A DNA stretch of 31,547 bases, taken from positions 1-31,547 of the forward strand of contig CAZQXS010000035.1 of NCBI GenBank assembly GCA_964597275.1. The letters run 5' to 3'. The position numbers and the translations under genes were made by a program. The notes below the pieces were generated by a model that ran no database searches, was not told the origin of the DNA, and worked only from the letters and a program-made list of their open reading frames with translations. This document shows positions 22,174 to 29,150 of the stretch, one piece after another (the first letter of the stretch is position 1; each line of letters opens with the position of its first letter). The stretch comes from UBA8110 sp964597275 (lineage in GTDB: Bacteria; SAR324; NAC60-12).

Positions 22174-23696
22174 GCGGCCTCCTGCTGCACGCCGGCCATC
22201 AGCAGCCCGATGGCGCGTTCGTCGGCCTCCGCCGCCGGGATTTCTCCCATCAATTGTCCGTTGAACATCACGAGAATGCGGTCGCTCAGGGAAAGGATTT
22301 CGTCAAGCTCCACCGAGACCAGCAGCACGCCCTTGCCTGCGTCGCGCATGGCGATGATGCGGCGGTGGATGAATTCGATTGCGCCGATGTCCACCCCCCG
22401 CGTCGGCTGACCGACCACGAGCAGGCTGGGATCGCGGGCCATCTCGCGGGCGACTACGAGCTTCTGCTGGTTGCCTCCGGAAAACAAGGAGGAGCGCAAA
22501 AGCGGATTGGGCGGGCGCACGTCGTAAGCGGTCATTTCCGCGCTCGACTCCTCCACAATGCGAGTGCGGTCCATTTCGATGCGTCCGTTGTATTTCGGGT
22601 CGCGGTGATAGCCGAGGATGATATTCTCGGCGGCCTCGAAGGCGGTCACCAGCCCCATGCGCTGCCGATCTTCCGGGACGTGCGCGAGGCCGAGTTCGCG
22701 CATTCGCGCCCCATCGGCATGGGCTTCCGGAGTGATGGCCGTGCCATTGAGCCGCAGTTGCCCTTGTTGAAGGGGGCGGATTCCGGTCAAAACTTCCAAA
22801 AGCTCCGTCTGCCCGTTTCCGGAAACTCCAGCGACCCCGATGATTTCACCCGCCCGGACCTCGAAGCTCACGTCCTTGACGCGCTCCACCCCGGAGTCAT
22901 CCCAGACGCGAAGGTTTTCCACCACCAGCACGGGTTCGCCCGGAGTGGCTGGAGCCTTGTCCACGCGCAACAGCACCTTGCGGCCCACCATCAACTCCGC
23001 GAGTTCCTCCTGATTCGTCTCGGAAGTGGGACGGTGCGCGACCATCTCGCCTTGCCGCATCACCGAAACATGATCCGTGATCGCCATGATCTCCCGGAGC
23101 TTGTGGGTGATCAGGATCACCGTCTTCCCTTGGCTGCGGAGTTCGGAGAGGATGCGGAAGAGGTCGTCCGCCTCCTGCGGGGTCAGCACCCCGGTCGGTT
23201 CGTCAAGGATGAGGATGTCCGCGCCCCGGTAGAGCGCCTTGAGGATTTCCACTCGCTGCTGCAAGCCCACCGGAAGCTTCTGGATGAGTGCGTCCGCGTC
23301 CACCTCCAGCCGATACTCCCGCTCCAGTCGCAACAATTCCTGCCGCGCCTCCTCCAGCGAGCGATCCAACTGAAATCCGGACTCCACGCCCAGCACCACG
23401 TTTTCCAGCACCGTGAAGGTGTCCACGAGCATGAAGTGCTGATGCACCATGCCGATCCCCGATTCGATGGCGTCGTGGGCACTGTGGATTTTCAGGGGCT
23501 GTCCCTGCACGCGGATTTCCCCGGCATCGGCTTGATAAAAACCGTAGAGGATGCTCATCAGCGTGGACTTGCCCGCGCCGTTCTCCCCGATGATGCCGTG
23601 AATCGTTCCGGCTTGCACCGTCAGGCTCACGTCACGGTTGGCCTGCACCGGGCCGAAGTGCTTGCTGATGCCGATGAGTTCGATTGCGGGAGACAT
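22170..23696 (-). CDS. Nucleoside-type ABC transporter ATP-binding protein (tandem NBD)
   Basis: A 508-residue protein with two nucleotide-binding domains that powers sugar/nucleoside-type importers. The first has Walker A GENGAGKST at 37-45, a degenerate signature (LPVGLQQRVEIL) and Walker B ILILDEPTGVLTP. The second has a degenerate Walker A (GVSGNGQTEL, Gln for Lys) but a good signature (SGGNQQKLVVAREMA) and the QPTRGVDIGA segment. This asymmetry is normal for RbsA/NupO-like ATPases. It is coupled to the permease by ATGA and begins only 4 bases after the small gene of the reversed PIN module, which places that module within the operon. Confidence 0.93.
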   Translation of the reverse strand: MSPAIELIGISKHFGPVQANRDVSLTVQAGTIHGIIGENGAGKSTLMSILYGFYQADAGEIRVQGQPLKIHSAHDAIESGIGMVHQHFMLVDTFTVLENVVLGVESGFQLDRSLEEARQELLRLEREYRLEVDADALIQKLPVGLQQRVEILKALYRGADILILDEPTGVLTPQEADDLFRILSELRSQGKTVILITHKLREIMAITDHVSVMRQGEMVAHRPTSETNQEELAELMVGRKVLLRVDKAPATPGEPVLVVENLRVWDDSGVERVKDVSFEVRAGEIIGVAGVSGNGQTELLEVLTGIRPLQQGQLRLNGTAITPEAHADGARMRELGLAHVPEDRQRMGLVTAFEAAENIILGYHRDPKYNGRIEMDRTRIVEESSAEMTAYDVRPPNPLLRSSLFSGGNQQKLVVAREMARDPSLLVVGQPTRGVDIGAIEFIHRRIIAMRDAGKGVLLVSVELDEILSLSDRILVMFNGQLMGEIPAAEADERAIGLLMAGVQQEAA

Positions 23697-23700
23697 GGCT

Positions 23701-23907
23701 TCAGATTTCTGTTTTTTTCGGTCTCAACTTCATGGCCTTTGCGCTAATTTCTTCGATGCTCAAACCTTCATCCAAATCCTGCCGCCGTTTCGTGTAATCA
23801 AAGGGTTCCCGCTGAATCAGGGCAATGAAACGCTCTGCCTCAACATCCCCAAGACCCTGGGCCAGGATCTGAATTCCTTTTGTTTTGATCTCGGTGTCCG
23901 TAATCAT
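23701..23907 (-). CDS. Small partner of PIN protein (putative antitoxin)
   Basis: A 68-residue charged protein encoded downstream of a PIN gene with an ATGA overlap. It contains VEAERFIALIQREPFDYTKRR (about residues 22-42, in outline) and a C-terminal GLSIEEISAKAMKLR. The REPFDYT segment recurs in small genes that accompany PIN proteins in many bacteria, so a toxin-antitoxin role is likely, but the family has no established mechanism that I know. No DNA-binding motif is obvious. The gene is AT-rich relative to the transporter genes it sits beside. Confidence 0.72.
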   Translation of the reverse strand: MITDTEIKTKGIQILAQGLGDVEAERFIALIQREPFDYTKRRQDLDEGLSIEEISAKAMKLRPKKTEI

Positions 23908-24338
23908 GTCAGGGTTTCCTTGATGAAGCCAATGGGGTCTGCGACTCGAATGCCCGGAACCCGTTCCTCTTTCTTCAGAATACCATCATCTGTGGTCAAA
24001 AAGCACTCGGCCTGCGCTCGAATGGCACAGGCAAGGTGCAGCGAGTCCACTTTCTTGATCCCCTGTTCATTCAAGGAACGCGCAGACCGAAGCACTTCGT
24101 CGTCCGCCTGAATGGCTTCTACCGCATAGGTCTGCCATTTGGCGATTTGCTCCTTGCGCTCCCGAAAAGGGTTCCTCCCATTCTCATAATCCAATATGTA
24201 GGACCAGACAAGCTTGTGGACTCCCGAACGGATGTTTTCCTGTATCTTCAGTTTTGCCTCTGCTTCAAGTCGGATACGCAAATGTGACTGATCATCGAAT
24301 GTGCGATTAAAGCAGCAGTTATCCAGATAGATTTTCAT
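23904..24338 (-). CDS. PIN-domain protein (putative toxin)
   Basis: A 144-residue PIN-domain protein. Acidic metal ligands are visible at Asp6 (KIYLDNCCFNR), Glu52 (SYILDYENGRNP), Asp98 (KKVDSLHLACA) and Asp117-Asp118 (FLTTDDGIL). The DNCCFNRxFDDQ start marks a distinct subfamily from the VapC-like protein at 19839. Here the toxin-like gene comes first and the small partner second, the reverse of the usual order. It starts 45 bases after the nucleoside hydrolase stop without a strong ribosome site. Function as an RNase toxin is inferred from the fold and the paired small gene. Confidence 0.82.
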   Translation of the reverse strand: MKIYLDNCCFNRTFDDQSHLRIRLEAEAKLKIQENIRSGVHKLVWSYILDYENGRNPFRERKEQIAKWQTYAVEAIQADDEVLRSARSLNEQGIKKVDSLHLACAIRAQAECFLTTDDGILKKEERVPGIRVADPIGFIKETLT

Positions 24339-24382
24339 AAGCGTTGCCCCGTGAACACTGCTACACGGCTCCGTGGGAGGGG

Positions 24383-25324
24383 CTAACCAAGCCGTGCCAA
24401 TGCGTCGTAGAGCAAATCGTAAAAACCGTCCGCGTCAATCGAGTGCATCACGGTTGCATTGGGTTCCCGGTCGGTCACGCCCCACCAGTCCATCACGGTC
24501 ATGCCCATCGCCAGCGCGGAATGGGTTTCCACCTCAACGTTGACGAACTTGCCCTTGAAGAGTTCCGGCTGGAGCAGGTAGGCGATCACGGTCGGATCGT
24601 GCAGCGGCCCGCCTTCGGTGCCGTATTTTTCGACATCGTGCCGCTCGTAGAAGCTGAGCATTCCGTATGCCGCATTCCCCACGGGCGTGTTGAGCGCCTT
24701 GAGCTTTTCCAGCCACGGGCGCTGCGTGATCGCCTTGTGGGTGACATCCAGCGGCATCACGGTGAGGGGTCGTCCACACTCGAAGGTGGCGCGGGCGGCG
24801 TGGGGGTCCACGAAGATGTTGAACTCTCCGGTGGGCGTGATGTTGCCGCCCTCGAAAAAGCCGCCGCCCATCGTCACGATCTCGCGGATTTTCGGGAGGA
24901 TGTCCGGTGCCTTGGCAATCGCCATGCCGATGTTCGTGAGCGGTGCGAGGGTGCAGAGCGTGATCGAATCGTCCTCGGCGTTCCGGAGTGTGTCGATGAT
25001 CCAGTCCACCCCATGCTGCGGTTGGAGCGGATGGGTCGGCTCCGGCATGTCCCAGCCGTCCAGACCCGTTTTGCCGTGGACGTGTTCGGCGGTGACGAGT
25101 TCATGCACGAGCGGCCCCGGACAGCCTTCGTACACCGGAACGTCGGGGCGCTGGGCCAACTCGACGAGGGCGCGGGCATTGCGGGTGGTCTTGTCGAGCG
25201 GAACGTTTCCGGCCACGGTGACGATGCCGAGAACCTCCAGTGCCTCCGGGCACGCGAGCGCAAGCAGGATCGCAAGCGCGTCGTCTTGTCCGGGGTCGGT
25301 GTCAATGATGATGGGACGGGGCAT
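24383..25324 (-). CDS. Nucleoside hydrolase (IunH/RihA family)
   Basis: The enzyme hydrolyses ribonucleosides to ribose and a free base in the cytosol. The 313 residues begin MPRPIIIDTDPGQDDA, with the calcium-binding Asp10, Asp14 and Asp15 at the same numbers as in the Crithidia enzyme. Further landmarks are VTMGGGFFEGGNITP followed by EFNIFVDPHAA, and near the C-terminus the LHDP segment that supplies the catalytic His and last metal Asp. The frame is open to a GTG at 25354, but the ATG at 25324 gives the family N-terminus. Lying between bmpA and the ABC genes, it probably cleaves imported nucleosides. Base preference cannot be read from sequence. Confidence 0.94.
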   Translation of the reverse strand: MPRPIIIDTDPGQDDALAILLALACPEALEVLGIVTVAGNVPLDKTTRNARALVELAQRPDVPVYEGCPGPLVHELVTAEHVHGKTGLDGWDMPEPTHPLQPQHGVDWIIDTLRNAEDDSITLCTLAPLTNIGMAIAKAPDILPKIREIVTMGGGFFEGGNITPTGEFNIFVDPHAARATFECGRPLTVMPLDVTHKAITQRPWLEKLKALNTPVGNAAYGMLSFYERHDVEKYGTEGGPLHDPTVIAYLLQPELFKGKFVNVEVETHSALAMGMTVMDWWGVTDREPNATVMHSIDADGFYDLLYDALARLG

Positions 25325-25393
25325 GGGCGTTTCGTTGAATGCAAAAACAGACACGGTAGCGGAGATGCCCCAGAAGCTTCAAGAGGATTCGGG

Positions 25394-26143
25394 TCAGCGC
25401 AGGCGCTGGAAGCGCAAGGTGCCTTCGCGATTCCCGGATTTCCAGTCGCAGTCGAAGCGCAGGTCTCGTGCGGGAGCCTTGCAGGCGTACTCCGCGCTTT
25501 TGCCGCTGTAGGGGTAGTGGCTGGTCCAGCCGAGCAGCCGTCCGTCCTCGATGCGCGAGTCACGCACCTCGATCTTGCGTCCATCCCGGCTCTGCACCGT
25601 TTTCAGCACCTCTGCCCCGCCCTTGCCCCGAATCGTCAGGTAGAGCGAGCAGCTTTTTCCACTTTTGGGTTTTGTGCCCAAGCGGACCAAGCAGCCCTTC
25701 CAGCGTCCGGACAGGCGGAAGTTTTTCGGCAGAGGCGGAAGTGCCTTGGCGATCTGGCAATCATCCAAGGGCAACGCTTCCCGCCCGGAATCCGCAGGCT
25801 TGCCGAGCCGGCCCTCCACACGCACCGACATGCCGGGTTCGAGTTCGGCAAAGTTCATGGCCTCGTCCGTCGTCAGCACGCAGCGCAACCGCAGTTTGCC
25901 AGAGACCACCTCCAACGCCCACGCTTCCGGAGTCTTACCGGGAATTGGAGACAGCCGCTGGAAATTTCCTGAAGCCCGCACGGCCTTGCCGACGTAGGTT
26001 TTGCGATAGCGGATTTCGTTGCCCTGAAGCGACTGCATGGCCTTGGACAACTGGGCGGGTGTGAGTGCGTCCCGTGCGAACCCCGGATTGGCCCCGCAGC
26101 ATCCAATCACAAGGACAGTGGCGAAAACGATTCGGGCAATCAC
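25394..26143 (-). CDS. Exported protein of unknown function
   Basis: Not recognised. From the GTG at 26143 it has 249 residues. A hydrophobic signal (IARIVFATVLVIGCCGANPGFARDA) comes first; VIGC could be a lipobox, while GFARDA would suit signal peptidase I. The mature part is basic. It has an early segment (LQGNEIRYRKTYVGKAVRASG) reminiscent of OB-fold-like beta domains, and later RLRCVLTTDEAMNFAELEPGMSVRVEGRLGK, read here as two adjoining strands, also OB-like. The open frame continues to 26332, but those extra codons cover a REP-like repeat and the bmpA terminator. No ribosome site is evident, so the start is uncertain. It sits between bmpA and the nucleoside hydrolase. Confidence 0.68.
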   Translation of the reverse strand: MIARIVFATVLVIGCCGANPGFARDALTPAQLSKAMQSLQGNEIRYRKTYVGKAVRASGNFQRLSPIPGKTPEAWALEVVSGKLRLRCVLTTDEAMNFAELEPGMSVRVEGRLGKPADSGREALPLDDCQIAKALPPLPKNFRLSGRWKGCLVRLGTKPKSGKSCSLYLTIRGKGGAEVLKTVQSRDGRKIEVRDSRIEDGRLLGWTSHYPYSGKSAEYACKAPARDLRFDCDWKSGNREGTLRFQRLR

Positions 26144-26206
26144 AGGGAAACGCGGAAAGTGTGGATGGATCGCAGGCCCAAAGGCCGGATCTTTTCGCAA
26201 GAGTCT

Positions 26207-26275
26207 CCGATTTCGTTCGTCCTGCAGTTGGTCGAAGGAAACGAAATCGGGCTTCGACAGGCTCAGCCCGAACGG
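26207..26275. repeat. REP-like palindromic element (inverted pair)
   Basis: An 11-base perfect inverted repeat (26207-26217 with 26240-26250) encloses a degenerate core at 26216-26236. This is followed by an oppositely oriented core at 26252-26275 (TTCGACAGGCTCAGCCCGAA then CGG). The second core matches the element at 1200-1222 except for a few positions. The pair resembles a BIME-type head-to-head arrangement in the bmpA-orphan intergenic region. Confidence 0.75.
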
Positions 26276-26289
26276 AAAAAACGCACTGG

Positions 26290-26319
26290 AAAAGGATGCG
26301 GTCGGGTTTCCCCGACCGC
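26290..26319 (-). terminator. Intrinsic terminator of bmpA
   Basis: A perfect 9-bp GC-rich stem (26298-26306 with 26311-26319) closes a four-base loop. On the minus strand it begins 9 bases after the bmpA stop and is followed by a short T-rich stretch (ATCCTTTT). It would attenuate read-through from the abundant binding-protein gene into the transporter genes. Confidence 0.75.
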
Positions 26320-26328
26320 GAGTGGACT

Positions 26329-27327
26329 TCACTGCACGGGGCAGGAGTTGTCCGACATGTAGTCATGCACGGGAATCTTGCCCGCGATGATGTCCTTGCG
26401 GATCTGCTCGACCTTGTTCTTCATCGCATCGGTCACGAGGTGAGCGTTATGCTCATCCAGCGCCCAGCCCACGCCCTCCTCGGCGAGGCCCAAGACCTTG
26501 AAGCCGGGCTGCCAGGTGCCGTCGTGCGCGGTCTTGAAGGTTTCGTAGGCCGCCACGTCCACGCGCTTGAGCATGGAGGTCAGCACGAATCCGGGCTGGA
26601 TGTGGTTCTGGTTGCTGTCTACGCCAATGGCGAGCTTCTTGTTGTCGGCAGCGGCTTGCAGCACACCGAGTCCGGTGCCTCCGGCTGCGGCGTAAACGAT
26701 GTCCGCACCGTTGTCGTACATGCTCTTGGCCAACTCCCCGCCACGCGCCGGGTCGTTCCACGCCGACGGAGTGGTGCCCGTCATCTTCTGATAGACCGTG
26801 GCGTTGGCGTTGATGTGCTTGACGCCTTGCGCATAGCCACAGGCGAAGCGGCGGATCAGCGGAATGTCCATGCCGCCCACAAAGCCGACCTTGCCCGTTT
26901 CGCTCTTCATCGCCGCCAACGCGCCGACGAGGAAGGAGCCTTCATGCTCCTTGAAGACGATGGACTGCACGTTCGGCTGGTTCACCACCATGTCAATGAT
27001 GCTGAACTTGGTGTTCGGGAACTCCTGGGCCACCTTGTCCAAAGCCGGAGCCTGCGCGAAGCCCACGGCGATCACGACTTCCGATCCCTTCTGGGCGAAG
27101 CGGCGCAGGTACTGCTCACGCTGGGCCTCCTGCGTGACTTCCGCCTCGCGGTAGCGGATGCCCGTTTCCTTGCGGAACTGCTCCGTGCCGTTCCAAATGC
27201 CCTCGTTGAAGGACTTGTCGAACTTGCCGCCCATGTCAAAGACGACCGCCGGCTTGAAGGCCAGCGCCGGAACGGCCAGTGTGGCCAGCAGCGATGCGGC
27301 CAGCAGGGTGTTTAGCACACGTTTCAT
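26329..27327 (-). CDS. bmpA: BMP-family nucleoside-binding protein
   Basis: The periplasmic substrate-binding protein of a nucleoside ABC importer (BmpA/PnrA/Med family). The 332 residues start with a signal peptide cleaved after PALA (about residue 23); there is no lipobox, so it is soluble. Family features are VVFDMGGKFDKSFNEG (about 29-44), AVGFAQAPALDKVAQEFP, FKEHEGSFLVGALAA, KVGFVGGMDIPLIRRFACGYAQG and DIVYAAAGGTGLGVLQAA, listed here as separate segments. The ATG at 27327 is chosen for its AAGGAG 6 bases upstream; the frame is open to 27384. A strong terminator follows. Substrate type is inferred from family and from the adjacent hydrolase. Confidence 0.93.
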   Translation of the reverse strand: MKRVLNTLLAASLLATLAVPALAFKPAVVFDMGGKFDKSFNEGIWNGTEQFRKETGIRYREAEVTQEAQREQYLRRFAQKGSEVVIAVGFAQAPALDKVAQEFPNTKFSIIDMVVNQPNVQSIVFKEHEGSFLVGALAAMKSETGKVGFVGGMDIPLIRRFACGYAQGVKHINANATVYQKMTGTTPSAWNDPARGGELAKSMYDNGADIVYAAAGGTGLGVLQAAADNKKLAIGVDSNQNHIQPGFVLTSMLKRVDVAAYETFKTAHDGTWQPGFKVLGLAEEGVGWALDEHNAHLVTDAMKNKVEQIRKDIIAGKIPVHDYMSDNSCPVQ

Positions 27328-27374
27328 CTCATGCTCCTTGGTTTTGCTCCGGATTTCCGGAAGGTGAAGAAAAC

Positions 27375-27389
27375 GCTGCAACATGCAGC
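27375..27389. other. Small hairpin in bmpA leader
   Basis: GCTGCA and TGCAGC form a perfect 6-bp stem with a 3-base loop about 50 bases before the bmpA ATG, followed on the minus strand by GTTTTC. It lies between the candidate promoter and the start codon, so it could be a leader element. Support is weak. Confidence 0.3.
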
Positions 27390-27429
27390 AGAAAACGCCG
27401 ATTCACAGGCGGCGCACTACGGGAGGAAG

Positions 27430-27456
27430 TTTATACAGGTTGCCCCGAATGATCAA
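27430..27456 (-). promoter_or_regulatory. Putative promoter for bmpA
   Basis: On the minus strand TTGATC (27456-27451) and TATAAA (27435-27430) are separated by 15 bases. They lie about 100 bases upstream of the bmpA ATG and downstream of yoeB. The -10 is good; the spacer is short. Confidence 0.4.
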
Positions 27457-27483
27457 TGGGAAACTTCACCCGCTCATGCCTCC

Positions 27484-27753
27484 TCAGTAATGATAACGGG
27501 CTTGCAGGAAATCAATGCGGTGTTCTCTGACGAGGTAGACGATGCGGTGTTCTTGCGTCAAGCGCCGCGACCATGTGTTTGGGGCAAGGTGCTTCAGAGG
27601 CTCTGGCTTGCCCAGACCGTCAAACGGATCTCGCAAGATGGCTTCAACAAGCGACAGAACCTTGATGGCAACCTTGCGGTTCGTTTTCGTCCAGTAGTAC
27701 AAGTCCTCCCGGAATTCCGGTTGGAAAACCGCCTCCCGCTGCTTACTCGACAA
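27484..27753 (-). CDS. yoeB: YoeB/Txe-family mRNA interferase toxin
   Basis: YoeB is a RelE-fold toxin that cleaves mRNA in the ribosomal A site. The 89-residue protein aligns by eye along its length with the Escherichia coli protein. It keeps the catalytic set at a constant offset of five: Glu51 (GKPEPLKH), Arg70 (EEHR-like QEHRIVY), His88 and the terminal Tyr89 (ARYHY). The start is a TTG overlapping the antitoxin end by 11 bases, with GGGAG about seven bases upstream. It is downstream of and coupled to yefM, the standard order. All active-site residues are intact, so the toxin is probably functional. Confidence 0.93.
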   Translation of the reverse strand: MSSKQREAVFQPEFREDLYYWTKTNRKVAIKVLSLVEAILRDPFDGLGKPEPLKHLAPNTWSRRLTQEHRIVYLVREHRIDFLQARYHY

Positions 27754-28021
27754 GCCCGGTCTCCCGCCCCAGTTCCTCCAGCGTTTGAGGCTTTTCCGAG
27801 TCCGCTTGTGCGCGTTGCAGTGCGTTCATCAAGCGCTTGGCGTTTTTTTGGGAACGTAGCAGATGGGCGGTTTCCAGCAAGCTGCTCAGTTCCGCTGCGG
27901 AAACCAAGGCCACATCTTCCTTTCCCCGGCGCTTGATGAAGACCGTTTCCTGATTCAGCGTCGCCTCATCAAGGTACTTCGCCAAGTTCGCTCTGGCGTG
28001 GGTGTAGGTCGTTTGGATCAT
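27743..28021 (-). CDS. yefM: YefM/Phd-family antitoxin
   Basis: The antitoxin binds YoeB and represses the operon. The 92 residues show the Phd/YefM N-terminal DNA-binding fold (TYTHARANLAKYLDEA, about 4-19, then VFIKRRGKEDVALVSAAEL, about 27-45) and a helical, flexible C-terminus that wraps the toxin (QADSEKPQTLEELGRETGLVE, in outline). The ATG at 28021 lacks a clear Shine-Dalgarno. An inverted repeat with GTAC cores lies 11 bases upstream, next to a promoter candidate, consistent with autoregulation. Confidence 0.92.
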   Translation of the reverse strand: MIQTTYTHARANLAKYLDEATLNQETVFIKRRGKEDVALVSAAELSSLLETAHLLRSQKNAKRLMNALQRAQADSEKPQTLEELGRETGLVE

Positions 28022-28032
28022 GAGTCATTCAA

Positions 28033-28049
28033 GTACATCTTTTGTGTAC
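28033..28049. promoter_or_regulatory. Candidate YefM operator
   Basis: GTACA and TGTAC form a perfect 5-base inverted repeat with a 7-base spacer, immediately downstream of the -10 candidate and upstream of the yefM ATG. YefM of Escherichia coli recognises palindromes with a TGTACA core, which these half-sites resemble. Confidence 0.6.
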
Positions 28050-28050
28050 C

Positions 28051-28079
28051 AGAATAACCAAATAGACCTCTGCGCACAA
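28051..28079 (-). promoter_or_regulatory. Putative yefM-yoeB promoter
   Basis: On the minus strand TTGTGC (28079-28074) and TATTCT (28056-28051) have the ideal 17-base spacing. They sit in the 73-base gap between folD and yefM and directly abut the inverted repeat read as the operator. Confidence 0.5.
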
Positions 28080-28094
28080 GCCTAGCGTCAAACA

Positions 28095-28985
28095 CTACAA
28101 CTCCAGCGACGGCAAGCCCTGCTGCCAGCGTGCGGAGTTGACGGTGTTCGCCATCAGCATGGCGATGGTCATCGGTCCCACGCCGCCGGGCACAGGAGTG
28201 ATCGCCGAGGCGATTTCCGAAACCGGGCCATAGGCGACATCGCCCACCAGCCGACTGCCCTTGGGGGCACTGGCGTCCTCGATGCGGTTGATGCCCACGT
28301 CAATCACCACGGCACCGGGCTTGACCATGTCCGCAGTGACAAACTCAGGCCGCCCGATTGCCGCGATCAGAATGTCCGCCTGACTCGTCACGGACGGCAG
28401 GTCGCGGGTGCGGGAGTGGCAGGTGGTGACGGTCGCGTCCCAGCCCTTGCTGGAGAGCAGGGTCGCCATCGGACGCCCAAAGAGGTTGCTGCGCCCCAGC
28501 ACAATCGCGTGGCTCCCGGAGGTCTGCACCCCCGTGCGCTTGAGCAGTTGCAGCACCCCGTAGGGCGTGCAGGAGATGAACTTCGGCGTTCCCATCGCGA
28601 TCAGTCCGGCGTTGACCGGATGCAGCCCGTCCACGTCCTTGTCGGGCGAGATGGTCTGGATCACGCGGGTTTCGCTGAGGCCGTCCGGCAGCGGAAGCTG
28701 GCAGAGGATGCCATGCACCGTGGGGTCGTCGTTGAGCTGGCGGATGAGCGCCTCCAGTTCCTCCTGCGTGGTGGTGGCCGGAAGATCGTGCGAAACCGAG
28801 CGCATGCCTAGCTGCTCGGAGGTGCGGCGCTTGCTGCCGACGTACACCTGCGAGGCGGGGTCGGCCCCCACAAGGATGACCGCAAGGCAGGGTTGGGTTC
28901 CTGCGGCGGTGAGGCGTTCAACCTCCGAACGAAGCTCTTCAAGGATCTGATCTCGAATGGTTTTTCCAGAAATGATGTCTGCCAT
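28095..28985 (-). CDS. folD: Bifunctional methylenetetrahydrofolate dehydrogenase/cyclohydrolase
   Basis: FolD interconverts 5,10-methylene-, methenyl- and 10-formyl-tetrahydrofolate in one-carbon metabolism. The 296 residues match the family. Tyr48 and Lys52 (ASQVYVGSKRR) are the catalytic pair. GILCQLPLP (about 93-101), DGLHPVNAG, the NADP-binding VLGRSNLFGRPMA, and the C-terminal TPVPGGVGPMTIAMLM are all present. The ATG at 28985 is preferred over an upstream in-frame TTG at 28994; neither has a recognisable Shine-Dalgarno. It is divergent from ygfZ, also a folate-linked protein. Confidence 0.97.
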   Translation of the reverse strand: MADIISGKTIRDQILEELRSEVERLTAAGTQPCLAVILVGADPASQVYVGSKRRTSEQLGMRSVSHDLPATTTQEELEALIRQLNDDPTVHGILCQLPLPDGLSETRVIQTISPDKDVDGLHPVNAGLIAMGTPKFISCTPYGVLQLLKRTGVQTSGSHAIVLGRSNLFGRPMATLLSSKGWDATVTTCHSRTRDLPSVTSQADILIAAIGRPEFVTADMVKPGAVVIDVGINRIEDASAPKGSRLVGDVAYGPVSEIASAITPVPGGVGPMTIAMLMANTVNSARWQQGLPSLEL

Positions 28986-29115
28986 GATGTTCAAGGAGTT
29001 GGGTTTTCACTGAATCTTTTCGGGGTATGCGTTACACTGGGCCTCTGCCGCAACCAGCGAGCCAGGCGGTTCCGCTACGCTTGAACCACCCTACACCGAC
29101 TTGAAACGAAGCACT

Positions 29116-29150
29116 GCCAGCCAGCCACCAATCGCCAGCCACCAGCCTCC
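29116..29150. repeat. GCCAGCCACC-type repeat tract
   Basis: A C/A/G-rich tract of degenerate GCCAGCCACC units ends exactly at the base before the ygfZ start codon. It is closely similar to the array at 1244-1281. No Shine-Dalgarno is left between the tract and the ATG. Confidence 0.7.

Noticed and set aside
24339..24382. CACGG/CCGTG hairpin between the nucleoside hydrolase and PIN genes as a terminator
   Set aside because: The stem is 5 bp with a loop of only two bases and no T-run; it could not be supported as a terminator.
24344..25972. Plus-strand open frame of 542 codons
   Set aside because: It covers the nucleoside hydrolase and the exported orphan on the opposite strand, and has no domain or ribosome site.
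29000..29110. Possible tRNA in the folD-ygfZ gap
   Set aside because: No cloverleaf with a GTTC-type T-loop and a matching acceptor stem could be drawn.
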